64,000 nucleotides of DNA from Acidobacteriota bacterium (lineage in GTDB: Bacteria > Acidobacteriota > Terriglobia > Bryobacterales > Bryobacteraceae), in NCBI GenBank assembly GCA_029776225.1, contig JAKOTR010000031.1, positions 62,001-126,000 of the forward strand. Reading direction: 5' to 3'. How positions within the stretch are numbered: position 1 is the first letter of the stretch; each line of letters starts with the position of its first letter. Positions 18,397 through 27,841 of this stretch are shown piece after piece. The notes below the pieces were generated by a model. The model saw only the letters and a list, made by a program, of their open reading frames with translations, was not told the DNA's origin and did not search any database. The position numbers were made by a program, and so were the translations under genes.

Positions 18397-19872
18397 TCAA
18401 AATCCGAACCGGGCCGGGTTGCGGCCGATCAGCATGGCCGCCATCACCTTCGGCACGTACTCGCGGGTCTCCGCAGGCAGGGCGCGCGTGCGGTACAGAT
18501 ACCAGAAATTCCGCTGCTTGATAGGATCGCGCACGTTCCGCTCGATGGCCCCTTTCACCCGGGCGGGTCCGAGGTTGTACGCCGCCAGCGCGAGCATCAC
18601 CGAACTGCCGGTGCCGAACTCGAGAATAAGCCGGCGGATGTACTTGCAGGCCGCGTTCGTCGCTTTCACCGTATCAAGCCGTTCGTCCTGGTTCTCGTCC
18701 ACGATCAGGCCGAGCGACCGGGCGGTCGCCGGGGTGAATTGCCACAGGCCCGCCGCGCCCGCTCCGCTTTCCTGCGAATGATCGAAGGCACTTTCGACCA
18801 CCGCCATGTACGCGAGGTCCGGAGGCAGGTTGTTCTTTTCGAAGATGCTGCGCATTTTTTCCAGCTCGGGCCTCGCGCGCTTGAGCGCGCGTTCCATGTT
18901 GGGGCGGTCCGGTCCCTGGAACTGTTTGGTGTAGCGATTGACGCTTTCGACGAATTCGGGCGGCAGGCTGTAGATTTCGGCGCCGAACTCGGCCATCAGC
19001 AGCCGGAGTTCCTGCCGGACGAAATCCTCTTGCGAGCGGACGCCGAGGCGGTAGAGAAAGTTGGCCTGCAGCGCCAGCGCCTCATTCTGGTACTGATTCA
19101 GGAGCGCAATGAGTTTATCGGCGGCTTCGGGGTTCTGTCCCGGCTGCGCGAGCCTGGTTTCGAGGTCGTATATGCGGACGTCGATCTCGGCCTTGGCTCT
19201 TTTCAGCTCGCGGATGCGCCACACACTATAGGCGGTGCTAGCCGCCATTGCGACGACGAGAAGCCATATGGCAAAGGCCCACCTCCTCCGCGTCCGCCGG
19301 ACCACGTGCTGCAGGACCTCGCGCATGATGACGCCGGTCTGGTCGGCAATACCCGAGCTCCGGGCCAGCCGCGCGCGCGTCACCGCGTGCTGAAGGATCT
19401 GTTCGGTCTGGTCGCCCGCGCCGCCTTCGCGCGCACCGGGCGTGGCGATCAGAGTGCGGTCGAGATCCACTTGCGGGGGCGCGCTCATCACAAAAAGCAG
19501 CTGCGGGCCGCCCGCGCCGAGTTGAATCACGCAGGGAGCTTCAAGCCTGGTTTCGGTGACACGCTGGCCGTCTACAAACGTGCCGTTGGTGCTGTTGAGG
19601 TCCCGGAGAATGAAGGAATTGCCCTCGCGGCGAATCTCCAGGTGGTGGCCGGACACGATGGCGCAATCCGGACCCGTAACGACAACGTCGTTTTCAGGGT
19701 TGCGGCCGACCAGCGTGATGTCGTCTTCCAGCAGATAGCGAGTGCCGGACAGCGGCCCTGACCCAAGCACGAGGGCGGGCTTGTCGCGGCTCGCTTCTTT
19801 CTTCGGAGCTCGCAGTCGATCGACCTCCGCCGGCTCGGATTTGCAGTTCCGGACCGGCACTTCCATTGTCAC
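18397..19872 (-). CDS. FHA domain - membrane helix - lytic transglycosylase fusion
   Basis: A 491-residue membrane protein with an unusual domain order. Residues 34-128 form a forkhead-associated domain, with GR at 56-57, SGHH at 74-77 and NSTNGTFVDG at 93-102, which binds phosphothreonine. One membrane helix spans about 199-218, with arginines on its N-terminal side, so the FHA domain is cytoplasmic. A coiled-coil linker follows, then an SLT-type lytic transglycosylase domain (residues 340-470) with catalytic glutamate in AVVESAFDHS, then GLWQFTPATAR and ALAAYNLGPARV, which would be periplasmic. The GTG start at 19872 has AAGGG 9 bases upstream. Inference: phosphorylation inside the cell tunes or positions peptidoglycan cleavage outside. 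Confidence 0.85.
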   Translation of the reverse strand: MTMEVPVRNCKSEPAEVDRLRAPKKEASRDKPALVLGSGPLSGTRYLLEDDITLVGRNPENDVVVTGPDCAIVSGHHLEIRREGNSFILRDLNSTNGTFVDGQRVTETRLEAPCVIQLGAGGPQLLFVMSAPPQVDLDRTLIATPGAREGGAGDQTEQILQHAVTRARLARSSGIADQTGVIMREVLQHVVRRTRRRWAFAIWLLVVAMAASTAYSVWRIRELKRAKAEIDVRIYDLETRLAQPGQNPEAADKLIALLNQYQNEALALQANFLYRLGVRSQEDFVRQELRLLMAEFGAEIYSLPPEFVESVNRYTKQFQGPDRPNMERALKRARPELEKMRSIFEKNNLPPDLAYMAVVESAFDHSQESGAGAAGLWQFTPATARSLGLIVDENQDERLDTVKATNAACKYIRRLILEFGTGSSVMLALAAYNLGPARVKGAIERNVRDPIKQRNFWYLYRTRALPAETREYVPKVMAAMLIGRNPARFGF

Positions 19873-19908
19873 ACGCGCAACGGCCCTTCCGGAACGGGGC
19901 GGGGCAGG

Positions 19909-20538
19909 CTACAACAGTTCCCGCAGGTCGGAGATCCAATAATCGGGATCCCACCGCGCAAGCTCCTTGGGGTCGCCGTAGCCGTACCGCACGGCGCAGA
20001 TCTTGACGCCCGCGCGGCGCCCGGCCTCCATGTCCGCGGGCGAGTCGCCGACGAACAGGCAATCCTCCGGACGCGCCCCAAGCGCCTTGAGAGAGGTGAA
20101 CACGACATCGGGCGCCGGTTTGTACGGAAATCCGTCGGTGCCCTGGACGTGGTCGAAATAATCGATCAATCCGAACTGGGAGAGAACCGCGCGCGTGGTC
20201 TCGGAGGCTTTCGTGGTTGCGGTCGCCTTTCGCCCGGGCATCGCTGCGAGCGCCTCCCTTACGCCCGGGTAGACCCGCGTGGCCCTGTGCTTCCGGGCGG
20301 GATAGACGGTTCGATATCTCCGGATCAGCTCGTCATACTGCTCTTCCGTGTAGTCCGGCAGCAGGTCGCGGAACATATCCAGGAGGTGAACCCCCACGTA
20401 TCCCTTCAGATCCGCAGTGGTGAGGGAGCAGCAGGGCGTGTCCGCGAGCACCTCGAGGATGGCGCCGCAGATATCCTCCGCGGAATCGAGCAGAGTTCCG
20501 TCTACATCGAACAGGTAAACGGGGAAGGGAGGCAGCAT
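19909..20538 (-). CDS. gph: HAD-family phosphatase, phosphoglycolate phosphatase-like
   Basis: A 209-residue haloacid dehalogenase-type hydrolase. Motif I is FDVDGTLLDSA (nucleophile Asp 10), motif II is the T of TKASETTRAV, and motif III/IV is GDSPADMEAG, all in the usual order, with a helical cap between motifs I and II. Phosphoglycolate or a similar small phosphate ester is the usual substrate of this subgroup. The ATG overlaps the last base of ftsH, so it is probably translated from the same transcript. Confidence 0.72.
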   Translation of the reverse strand: MLPPFPVYLFDVDGTLLDSAEDICGAILEVLADTPCCSLTTADLKGYVGVHLLDMFRDLLPDYTEEQYDELIRRYRTVYPARKHRATRVYPGVREALAAMPGRKATATTKASETTRAVLSQFGLIDYFDHVQGTDGFPYKPAPDVVFTSLKALGARPEDCLFVGDSPADMEAGRRAGVKICAVRYGYGDPKELARWDPDYWISDLRELL

Positions 20539-22442
20539 CAGGCTGGCTGAGGCCGCTCTCCTTCGACGAGTCCGGGCAGCCGCCGGCCGCCTTCCGGCCG
20601 CACCACCTGCTGGGTCTGCCCTCGATCGGAGGACGGACGTATCGGTTCGAGTTCTTCACCTGCGAGCAGCGCACGAATTTCGTCGCCGTCGAGCACTTCC
20701 CGTTCCAGCAACGCTTCGGCAACCCGGACGACGCCGTCGCTGTGCTCCTCGATCAGCCTGCGGGCGCGGTCGTAGGCCCTGCCGATGATCTTGCGGACCT
20801 CTTCGTCGATGCGGACCGCCGTCGCTTCGCTGTAGTCGCGGTGTTGCGCGATTTCGCGGCCCAGGAAGATCTGCTCTTCCTTCTTGCCGAAGCTCAGCGG
20901 GCCAAGATCGCTCATGCCCCACTCGCAGACCATTTTCCGTGCGAGTTCGGTGGCGCGCTCGATGTCGTTGCCCGCCCCCGTGGTCATGTGGTCCATGTAG
21001 ATCTCTTCGGCGATGCGGCCGCCGAGCAGTCCGGCAAGCTGCGTCTCCAGGTACTCCTTGGTGTAGGAGTGCTTGTCGTCCTCGGGGAGCTGCATCGTGA
21101 CGCCCAGAGCCATTCCCCGAGGAATGATGGTGACCTTGTGGACCGGGTCGGCTTTCGGCAACAGCGCCAGCACCACCGCGTGGCCGGCCTCGTGATAGGC
21201 GGTGTTCCGCTTCTCCTCTTCACTGATGATCAAGGACTTCCGCTCGACGCCCATCAACACTTTGTCCTTGGCCACCTCGAAGTCGGCCATCGTGACCACC
21301 TTGCGGTTTTGCCGCGCGGCAACCAGCGCCGCTTCGTTCACGAGATTCGCCAGGTCGGCGCCTGCGAAGCCGGGAGTCCCGCGCGCGAGCACCATCAGGT
21401 CGACGTCATCTGCGATGGGCACCTTCTTCGTGTGTACCCGGAGGATGGCTTCGCGGCCCTTCACGTCGGGCCGCCCGACCACCACCCGGCGGTCGAAGCG
21501 CCCGGGCCGGAGCAGCGCCGGGTCAAGCACGTCCGGGCGGTTGGTCGCCGCCACCAGGATCACGCCTTCGTTGGATTCGAAGCCGTCCATCTCGACGAGT
21601 AACTGGTTGAGCGTCTGCTCGCGCTCGTCGTGGCCGCCGCCCAGACCGGCGCCGCGGTGCCGGCCGACGGCGTCGATTTCATCGATAAAGATGATGCAGG
21701 GGGCATTCTTCTTGCCCTGCTCGAACAGGTCGCGGACGCGGCTCGCGCCCACGCCAACGAACATTTCCACGAAATCCGAACCCGAAATCGAGAAAAACGG
21801 CACGTTGGCTTCGCCCGCGATGGCCCGCGCCAGCAGCGTCTTTCCGGTGCCCGGAGGGCCGATCAGCAGCACGCCCTTGGGAATGCGCCCGCCCAGCTTC
21901 TGAAACTTCTGCGGCTCGCGCAGGAACTCGATGATCTCCTGGAGCTCCTCTTTCGCTTCGTCAACGCCCGCTACATCCTTGAACGTCACCTTTTTCTGCT
22001 GCGAGGAGTGCAGGCGGGCTCTGCTTTTGCCGAAGCTTAAGGCCTTATTCCCCCCGCTTTGCATCTGGCGCATCATGAAGATCCAGAATGCAAGCAGCAA
22101 GATGAAGGGAACGGCGTTGATCAGTACGCCTACCCAACTGCTGGTGTTGGTTTCCTTGATGTTGATGTTGACGCCGCTTTCCTGCAAAAGCGTGATGATG
22201 TCGGGGTAGTTGGCAGGAATGAGAACGTGCAGGCCGCCGTTGTCATCTTTGTAGGTGCCGTTCACCTCCATACCGCTGATCGTCACCGACTGCACCTTCC
22301 CTGCTTTCACGTCGTTGACGAATTGGGTGAAGGTGAGCTGGCGGTCGGCCCGCTTCTGTCCCGTCTTGACGACGGTCCATAGCAGGACCACCACCATGAT
22401 CAAAACCACCCAAAAGATTGCCGTTTTCACGTTCGAATTCAT
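20538..22442 (-). CDS. ftsH: ATP-dependent zinc metalloprotease FtsH
   Basis: A 634-residue membrane-anchored AAA+ protease that degrades misfolded and regulatory proteins. Two N-terminal membrane helices (residues 7-24 and about 105-125) flank a small periplasmic domain. The AAA domain has Walker A GPPGTGKT, Walker [16 protein letters not shown], and the second region of homology [20 protein letters not shown]. The zinc protease motif HEAGH follows. All key residues are present and the length is normal. It lies 69 bases after tilS, an order common in bacteria. Confidence 0.97.
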   Translation of the reverse strand: MNSNVKTAIFWVVLIMVVVLLWTVVKTGQKRADRQLTFTQFVNDVKAGKVQSVTISGMEVNGTYKDDNGGLHVLIPANYPDIITLLQESGVNINIKETNTSSWVGVLINAVPFILLLAFWIFMMRQMQSGGNKALSFGKSRARLHSSQQKKVTFKDVAGVDEAKEELQEIIEFLREPQKFQKLGGRIPKGVLLIGPPGTGKTLLARAIAGEANVPFFSISGSDFVEMFVGVGASRVRDLFEQGKKNAPCIIFIDEIDAVGRHRGAGLGGGHDEREQTLNQLLVEMDGFESNEGVILVAATNRPDVLDPALLRPGRFDRRVVVGRPDVKGREAILRVHTKKVPIADDVDLMVLARGTPGFAGADLANLVNEAALVAARQNRKVVTMADFEVAKDKVLMGVERKSLIISEEEKRNTAYHEAGHAVVLALLPKADPVHKVTIIPRGMALGVTMQLPEDDKHSYTKEYLETQLAGLLGGRIAEEIYMDHMTTGAGNDIERATELARKMVCEWGMSDLGPLSFGKKEEQIFLGREIAQHRDYSEATAVRIDEEVRKIIGRAYDRARRLIEEHSDGVVRVAEALLEREVLDGDEIRALLAGEELEPIRPSSDRGQTQQVVRPEGGRRLPGLVEGERPQPA

Positions 22443-22511
22443 AAAACTTCACCGCCTGCGGACGGAACTCGCCCTCTCCTCTTCATTGGACGCCGCTGCC
22501 CGGAGATAAGA

Positions 22512-23903
22512 TTACAGGATTCCGGAATTATCATGGATTTCCCGCACTTTCAGAATCGCGTGGCTATCGGGAGTGGCGGCGAGCTCCGCGGCCGCTCCGA
22601 ATCGCGCCACCCAAATGATTGCTCCTTCCCGCGTGAGGACAGGCCATGATCGCCGCTTCCAGAGCGGAATTCGGGCGTGTTGCAGTAACGTGTTGACTTT
22701 GACTGGATTGGCGCGTCCACGCGGCCGGTATTGATCACCCGGCCTCCAGTTCCGTAGACGTAGTGCACCGCCAACCCGACCCCAGTCTAATTGCTCGTAT
22801 TCCTTTTCATTATAGCCGCAATCGGAGCTACAAAGGAGCAATTCCAGTTCCAATTCGATGCCGCTTCCGGGCGGACGCGCCCGCCCGGGTACTTGGACCT
22901 CAATATCGTAATCCAGGCAGCCGTGCCCCGGCGGCGCCAGCCGGATCCAACCGCAGCTCCGCCACGCCTCCAGCCCAGGGATCTCGAAGCGCCTCGCAAT
23001 CGCGGCGCCGCGCGCTAGCGACAGAACGCGCTCGACATGGATCATATCGACACGGCGCAGATCGCCCCGCGCCTGCTCGATTGCCGCGCGTACAACCCGC
23101 CTCGCCAGGGCCGGGTGCAAACCCGCCAGCCACTTCGCCTCAAAGGTCACTTCGGGCGGCCGCGCGATCAAATGCCTGCGAGCAGCCGAGGAAACAACCT
23201 CCTGCCAGTAATCCTCCTCGTCCCGCGCGACCTCGGCCATGCCGGCCAGAACCTGCGTGAGAGCCGGGTTCCAATCGCGCTCGAGCGCGGGCAGCAGGTC
23301 GTGGCGAATGCGGTTGCGGGCGAACCGGCGGTCCTGGTTGCTCGAATCTTCCCGCCAGGGAATTTGTCTTGCCCGCAAATATTCCAAGACCTCGGCGCGG
23401 CTCACGTCGATCAGCGGCCGGACGATCCCTTCCGCGGTCACCGGCCGGATGCCCGCCAGCCCCGCCGTACCCGCGCCCCGAAGGATGCGGAACAGCACGG
23501 TCTCGGCCTGATCCGAGCGAGTATGCCCCACCGCGACACGGTCCAGTTCTCCGCTCCGGATCAGGCCCACGAAAAACTCCCGCCGGATGCGGCGCGCCGT
23601 CTGCTCCAGGTTTCCGCCCTCAGCATTAAGGATGCCCGGCACGTCCGCTTCATGACACCGGAATTCGAGTTCCAGGCTTCGGGCCAGTTCGCGCACGAAA
23701 CGCGCGTCGCCCTCGGACTCCTCGCCGCGAAGATGATGGTTTACGTGCAGGAGGGAAAGCCGCAGGTCCCAGCGCGCCCGCAAATCGAGCAGCAGATAGA
23801 GCAAGGCAACGGAATCGGCGCCGCCCGAAACCGCCACCCCAACCCGCTGTCCGGGCGAAAACATGGCGTGCCGTTCGATGGTTCCGGCAACGCGCTGAAG
23901 CAT
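22512..23903 (-). CDS. tilS: tRNA(Ile)-lysidine synthase
   Basis: A 463-residue enzyme that converts the wobble cytidine of the AUA-reading isoleucine tRNA to lysidine. The N-terminal PP-loop ATPase motif is VAVSGGADSVALLYLL (residues 24-39), followed by LLHVNHHLRG and a conserved RRIRREFF helix. The C-terminal domain ends with WRPGDQYRPRGR and LLQHARIPLWKRR, typical of the TilS C-terminal tRNA-binding part. It lies 47 bases after hpnD and upstream of ftsH. Confidence 0.93.
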   Translation of the reverse strand: MLQRVAGTIERHAMFSPGQRVGVAVSGGADSVALLYLLLDLRARWDLRLSLLHVNHHLRGEESEGDARFVRELARSLELEFRCHEADVPGILNAEGGNLEQTARRIRREFFVGLIRSGELDRVAVGHTRSDQAETVLFRILRGAGTAGLAGIRPVTAEGIVRPLIDVSRAEVLEYLRARQIPWREDSSNQDRRFARNRIRHDLLPALERDWNPALTQVLAGMAEVARDEEDYWQEVVSSAARRHLIARPPEVTFEAKWLAGLHPALARRVVRAAIEQARGDLRRVDMIHVERVLSLARGAAIARRFEIPGLEAWRSCGWIRLAPPGHGCLDYDIEVQVPGRARPPGSGIELELELLLCSSDCGYNEKEYEQLDWGRVGGALRLRNWRPGDQYRPRGRANPVKVNTLLQHARIPLWKRRSWPVLTREGAIIWVARFGAAAELAATPDSHAILKVREIHDNSGIL

Positions 23904-23950
23904 AAGACCATTTTAGGGGCGGGGCGTTCGCCCAGTCCGGTCAATTGCCG

Positions 23951-24811
23951 CTACCCCCGTGCGCCCAGCGCCGCCTTGGCGATAATCCAAAGCTTTTCTC
24001 GCGCCGGCAACTCCACCCGCTGGGACAGCACGTCGTAGTTGGTCTGTTCGATTCTGGCCAGCAGCCGGGAGTAGATCTCGATTAGCGCCCACAACGACGA
24101 CCGGCAGTGCTCATCCACCATGTCGATCAGCGGCCTCGATTCGTCGTAGTAGGCGCGGGCCCGCGCCGCCTCGAACTCCATCAGGGCCACGAACTCGTCG
24201 GTCCGCTTGCCTTCGCGCAGGTCCGCTACGTCGACGTGGAACCGCTCGAGGTCTTCGGCGGGCAAATATACGCGGCCGCGTGCGGCGTCCTCGCGCACAT
24301 CGCGCAGAATGTTGGTGAGCTGGAAGGCAACGCCGCACTTCTCGGCGAGCGGCAGTGCGTCCGGCGACTTGAAGCCGAAGATGTGGATCACGGTCAGCCC
24401 CACTACGGACGCCACCTGGTAGCAGTACCGGTACAGCTCGTCGAACGTCTGGATGCGCCGCGGCTGCAGATCCGACATCACGCCCTCGATCATGTCCCGG
24501 AAGTATTCGCGCGGGATGCGGAACCGCTGCACGGTATCGTGAAACGCCGGCCATCCGATGTGCCCGCTGAACCGCCCTTCGAGCGCGCAGTCCAGCTCCT
24601 CGCGCCACCGTTCGAGAGCCGCTTTCCGGGGGCAGCCGTCCCGCGGCGCATCGTCGCTCAGATCGTCGCACCGCCGCATGAAGGCGTAAATCGCGCAGAT
24701 CGCCTGGCGCTGCGGCTTGGGGAGCAACACGAAGGAGTAATAAAAATTTCGCGCCCGGCTCCGCGCCACCTGCCGGCAGTACTCGTATGATCGCTGGAGT
24801 GTTTCGTTCAT
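23951..24811 (-). CDS. hpnD: Squalene synthase-like HpnD (presqualene diphosphate synthase)
   Basis: A 286-residue prenyltransferase of the squalene/phytoene synthase family. Two aspartate-rich magnesium sites are seen: RRCDDLSDDAP near residue 47 and LRDVREDAARGRVYLP near residue 165. In the HpnCDE route HpnD condenses two farnesyl diphosphates to presqualene diphosphate, which HpnC and HpnE convert to squalene. Its ATG overlaps the hpnC stop by 4 bases. No hpnE follows; the next gene is tilS. Confidence 0.87.
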   Translation of the reverse strand: MNETLQRSYEYCRQVARSRARNFYYSFVLLPKPQRQAICAIYAFMRRCDDLSDDAPRDGCPRKAALERWREELDCALEGRFSGHIGWPAFHDTVQRFRIPREYFRDMIEGVMSDLQPRRIQTFDELYRYCYQVASVVGLTVIHIFGFKSPDALPLAEKCGVAFQLTNILRDVREDAARGRVYLPAEDLERFHVDVADLREGKRTDEFVALMEFEAARARAYYDESRPLIDMVDEHCRSSLWALIEIYSRLLARIEQTNYDVLSQRVELPAREKLWIIAKAALGARG

Positions 24812-25722
24812 GCCGCTCTCGCGAATGCCGCACGCCCGAGAGCGCCTAGTAACAGCCCGATCCGCTCGGCTTTAGAAATATACGGCCGCCGCGCAAGCAC
24901 ATTGTAGTTCTGACGCTCGATTTTCTCGAGGACGCGCATCCCGCCGCGGCTGAACAGCTCGATATCGATCGCCAGGCGGCGGTCCACCCTGCGGGCCAGC
25001 GGCAGTCCCTTCAAAAAGAGTTGCCGCGCGATGCCCACCGCCTCGCGCATCACGGCGCGGAAGGCGTCGTTTTCCAGCCGCGCTTCGAGCTGTTCCACCG
25101 AGTAGCCGTGGCGCTCCATGGCCTCCAGCGGAATATACACGCGTCCTTTCTCGAGGTCGCGCCCCACGTCCTGCCAGAAGTTCGCAAGCTGGAGCGCGGT
25201 GCAGGTCGCGTCGGAAAGCTCCTGCCGCTCCGCGTCGCGGTATCCGCAAAGATGGAGCACCAGCCGTCCCACGGGATTGGCCGACCAGCGGCAGTAGGCG
25301 AACAATTCTTCGTAGGTGCGGTAGCGCACCACTGTCTGGTCCTGCACGAACGCGCGGATCAGGTCGGCAAAGGGCTCTTTCGGCAAGCCGTGACGCTCCA
25401 CCGTTCCCTTCAGCGCCACGAACACCGGATGCGCCGCGCGGCCTTCGTACATGGCATCGAGCTCGCCGCGCCACCATTCCAGCAGGCGGAGGCTTTCGGC
25501 CGTGTCGCCGATTTCGTCGCCCAAATCGTCCGCCCAGCGGCAGAACGCGTAGACGTTGTAGAAATCCTGGTGCAGCCGCCGCGGCAGCAGCACGCTCACC
25601 ACATGAAAATTCTCGTAGTGGTGGGTCGCCAGCCAGCGCGTGTATTCGAGAGCTTCCCGCTCGGTGTACCGGCGCGCCAGGGCTTCCGGGGATTTCACGA
25701 AATCCTGGGGCTGTAAATACAC
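24808..25722 (-). CDS. hpnC: Squalene synthase-like HpnC (hydroxysqualene synthase)
   Basis: A 304-residue paralogue of HpnD. Aspartate-rich motifs are FCRWADDLGDEIGD near residue 60 and NFWQDVGRDLEKGRVYIP near residue 185. In the HpnCDE pathway it converts presqualene diphosphate to hydroxysqualene. The gene starts 4 bases after the second MDR dehydrogenase and overlaps hpnD by 4 bases, so it is translationally coupled on both sides. Assignment of HpnC versus HpnD rests on the family-typical gene order and on this copy having the usual longer N-terminus. Confidence 0.85.
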   Translation of the reverse strand: MYLQPQDFVKSPEALARRYTEREALEYTRWLATHHYENFHVVSVLLPRRLHQDFYNVYAFCRWADDLGDEIGDTAESLRLLEWWRGELDAMYEGRAAHPVFVALKGTVERHGLPKEPFADLIRAFVQDQTVVRYRTYEELFAYCRWSANPVGRLVLHLCGYRDAERQELSDATCTALQLANFWQDVGRDLEKGRVYIPLEAMERHGYSVEQLEARLENDAFRAVMREAVGIARQLFLKGLPLARRVDRRLAIDIELFSRGGMRVLEKIERQNYNVLARRPYISKAERIGLLLGALGRAAFARAA

Positions 25723-25726
25723 TGGC

Positions 25727-26767
25727 TCAGGGAATGATCGCAGTCTTCAAGTGGCCGTTGTGGCTCATCAGGTGCCGCATGACTTCGAGCAGATTCGACA
25801 GCGGCTCCTCGCGATTGACGAAATCCCGCGCCGCAATCACGCCGCGGCGGATCAGATCGAGCGCTCTCCGGATGTGCGCCGGCGTGTGATGGAAGCTCGC
25901 CTTGCAGGTGATCTCCGAGTAATGCAGCAGCGAGGTGTCGAGCGAAACGCGGCTATCGCTCGGGCAGCCTCCGAAGAAGTTTACCGTGCCGCCCCGGCGC
26001 ACCATGTGGACGCACATTTCCCACGTCTGCGGTTTCCCGACCGCCTCGATGGCGACGTCCGTTCCGCGGCCTTCGGTCAGGCTCCGCACCACGCTCACGG
26101 GATCCTGGTACTGGGTTGTCGAAATCAGCTCGTCGGCGCCCAGGGCCGCGGCCCTCTCCAACTGCGTCTTGCGCCGGCCGAGCGCAATCACCCGCGCGCC
26201 CAGCGATTTCGCCAGCCGCACGAACATCAGCCCGATCGGCCCCAGGCCGATGACCGATACGTTGTAGCCTTCGCGGATGCCCGTGTCCTCGATTCCTTTC
26301 AGCACGCACGCCAGCGGTTCCACCAGCGCCGCATCCTGGTAACTCACGTTCTCGGGAATCTCGTACGTGTTCTTTTCTACAATGCGCGCCGGAATCCGTA
26401 TGTACTCGGCATACGCTCCGTTGTTAAACAGCAGGTCGTCGCACAGGTTCTCGCAGCCTCGCCGGCAGTAGAAGCACTCCTGGCACGGCGCGGAATTCGC
26501 CGCCACGATTCTCTGGCCCACGCGGAACTTCGTAACGCCCTCTCCGACCGCGACGACGTCCCCGGCCAGTTCGTGGCCGAATACCGCGGGAGGGATGATC
26601 ATGCGGGCGTGATAGCCGCGACGGAAGACCTTCACGTCGGTGCCGCAGGTCAGGGCGGCTCTTACACGCACCAGTAGATCTCCCGCGCGAGGTTCCGGGA
26701 CCGCTACCGGCTCAATCTGTAGGTTTTCTTTACCGTATAGGACGGCAGCCAGCATTTGGGTATTCAC
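25727..26767 (-). CDS. Zinc-dependent medium-chain dehydrogenase 2 in hopanoid operon
   Basis: A 346-residue MDR-family (alcohol dehydrogenase-like) oxidoreductase. Catalytic zinc residues appear as LTCGTDVK and GHELAGDVV; the structural zinc loop is CQECFYCRRGCENLC; the NAD(P) fold is VIGLGPIGLMFVRLA. The GTG at 26767 is preferred because it overlaps the previous gene's TGA as GTGA; two other in-frame starts lie nearby. It sits between a paralogue and hpnC with no gap over 4 bases. The substrate is unknown; sugar alcohol or sorbitol dehydrogenases are the nearest-looking type. Its position suggests a step in hopanoid side-chain processing. Confidence 0.8.
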   Translation of the reverse strand: MNTQMLAAVLYGKENLQIEPVAVPEPRAGDLLVRVRAALTCGTDVKVFRRGYHARMIIPPAVFGHELAGDVVAVGEGVTKFRVGQRIVAANSAPCQECFYCRRGCENLCDDLLFNNGAYAEYIRIPARIVEKNTYEIPENVSYQDAALVEPLACVLKGIEDTGIREGYNVSVIGLGPIGLMFVRLAKSLGARVIALGRRKTQLERAAALGADELISTTQYQDPVSVVRSLTEGRGTDVAIEAVGKPQTWEMCVHMVRRGGTVNFFGGCPSDSRVSLDTSLLHYSEITCKASFHHTPAHIRRALDLIRRGVIAARDFVNREEPLSNLLEVMRHLMSHNGHLKTAIIP

Positions 26768-27822
26768 TGTGCCCACCTCTGTGGTCGAACAACAATCTTC
26801 AACGAACTCTCATCCGGATGTAACGCCAGCTTTATCGCGGAACTTATCGAGTCGAGTGGTAACCGGTGCGAAATGAGGTCTTCCACCGGCAATTCGCCGC
26901 TGAACACCAGCCGGGCGGACTCCTTTTGGAGATCCACCGAAGCGCTGTAACAGCCTAGCAGAGTCCTTTCTCCGACACAAATGTCCGCTCCTGATAATTC
27001 TACCGTTTCTTGATGCGAAGTTTGAGCAAATAAAAGGATTCTCCCTCCGGGCCGCGAACACCGGACCCCCTGTTGCACCAAACCGGGGGCCGAAGCGGCC
27101 AAAATTACGAGGTCCGCGCCGCGCCCTTCCGTAAGCCTGGCGACCAGGGGCTCGATCTCCGTTGTCCTCGGGTCCCAGGCCTCTTCGGCGCCGAACCGTA
27201 CCGCCAGCTCGCGCCGCCGCGCGATCGTGTCCGTGGCCAGCACCCGCGCGCCGGTGCGGCGTACCAGCATCGTGAACAGCAGCCCGATCGGCCCCTGTCC
27301 CAGGATGAGGCAGGTCTCGTCCGGCTTTGGGTCCAATTGCACGACGGCCTTCAGGCACGTGTTGACCGGCTCCACGAAGCAGGCGCGGTCAAAAGGCACG
27401 TCGTCGGAGAATTTCTCCACCCCGCGGCACACGATCCAGTCCATCACGCGGACGTACTGAGCGAAACCGCCTCCGGCAGGTTCGAACCCCGCCGTAACTC
27501 CCACTTTCTTGTAAACCGGGCATTGGGCGTACAGCTTGCGGCGGCAATAGAAGCACTCCCCGCAGGGGATATGGTGAAATACGATCACCCTGTCCCCCAC
27601 CGAATAACCCGTAACACCCGGCCCCACGCGCACGACGACCCCCGCGGTTTCGTGCCCGTATATGCGCGGCGGCGGGAGGAGGTCATACTCCACTTTCTTC
27701 AGATCGGTGTGGCAGATGCCACAGCTCTCCACGCGTACCAGTAATTCCCCGGGTCCGATTTTCGGCGTCGGAACCGTCTCCACGGCAATCGTGCTGTTGC
27801 CGCGGTAAACGGCCGCCCGCAT
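26764..27822 (-). CDS. Zinc-dependent medium-chain dehydrogenase 1 in hopanoid operon
   Basis: A 352-residue MDR-family oxidoreductase, paralogue of the next gene. Catalytic zinc residues are in SCGICHTDLKK and YGHETAGVV, the structural zinc loop is CGECFYCRRKLYAQC, and the Rossmann motif is LILGQGPIGLLFTMLV. The ATG at 27822 gives the family-typical start MRAAVYRG; a longer frame would need a TTG start at 27873 and would overlap hpnG. Two different MDR proteins in tandem could form a heteromer or act on successive steps. The substrate is unknown. Confidence 0.8.
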   Translation of the reverse strand: MRAAVYRGNSTIAVETVPTPKIGPGELLVRVESCGICHTDLKKVEYDLLPPPRIYGHETAGVVVRVGPGVTGYSVGDRVIVFHHIPCGECFYCRRKLYAQCPVYKKVGVTAGFEPAGGGFAQYVRVMDWIVCRGVEKFSDDVPFDRACFVEPVNTCLKAVVQLDPKPDETCLILGQGPIGLLFTMLVRRTGARVLATDTIARRRELAVRFGAEEAWDPRTTEIEPLVARLTEGRGADLVILAASAPGLVQQGVRCSRPGGRILLFAQTSHQETVELSGADICVGERTLLGCYSASVDLQKESARLVFSGELPVEDLISHRLPLDSISSAIKLALHPDESSLKIVVRPQRWAQ

Positions 27823-27841
27823 CGTCTCCGGCACTTCGAAT

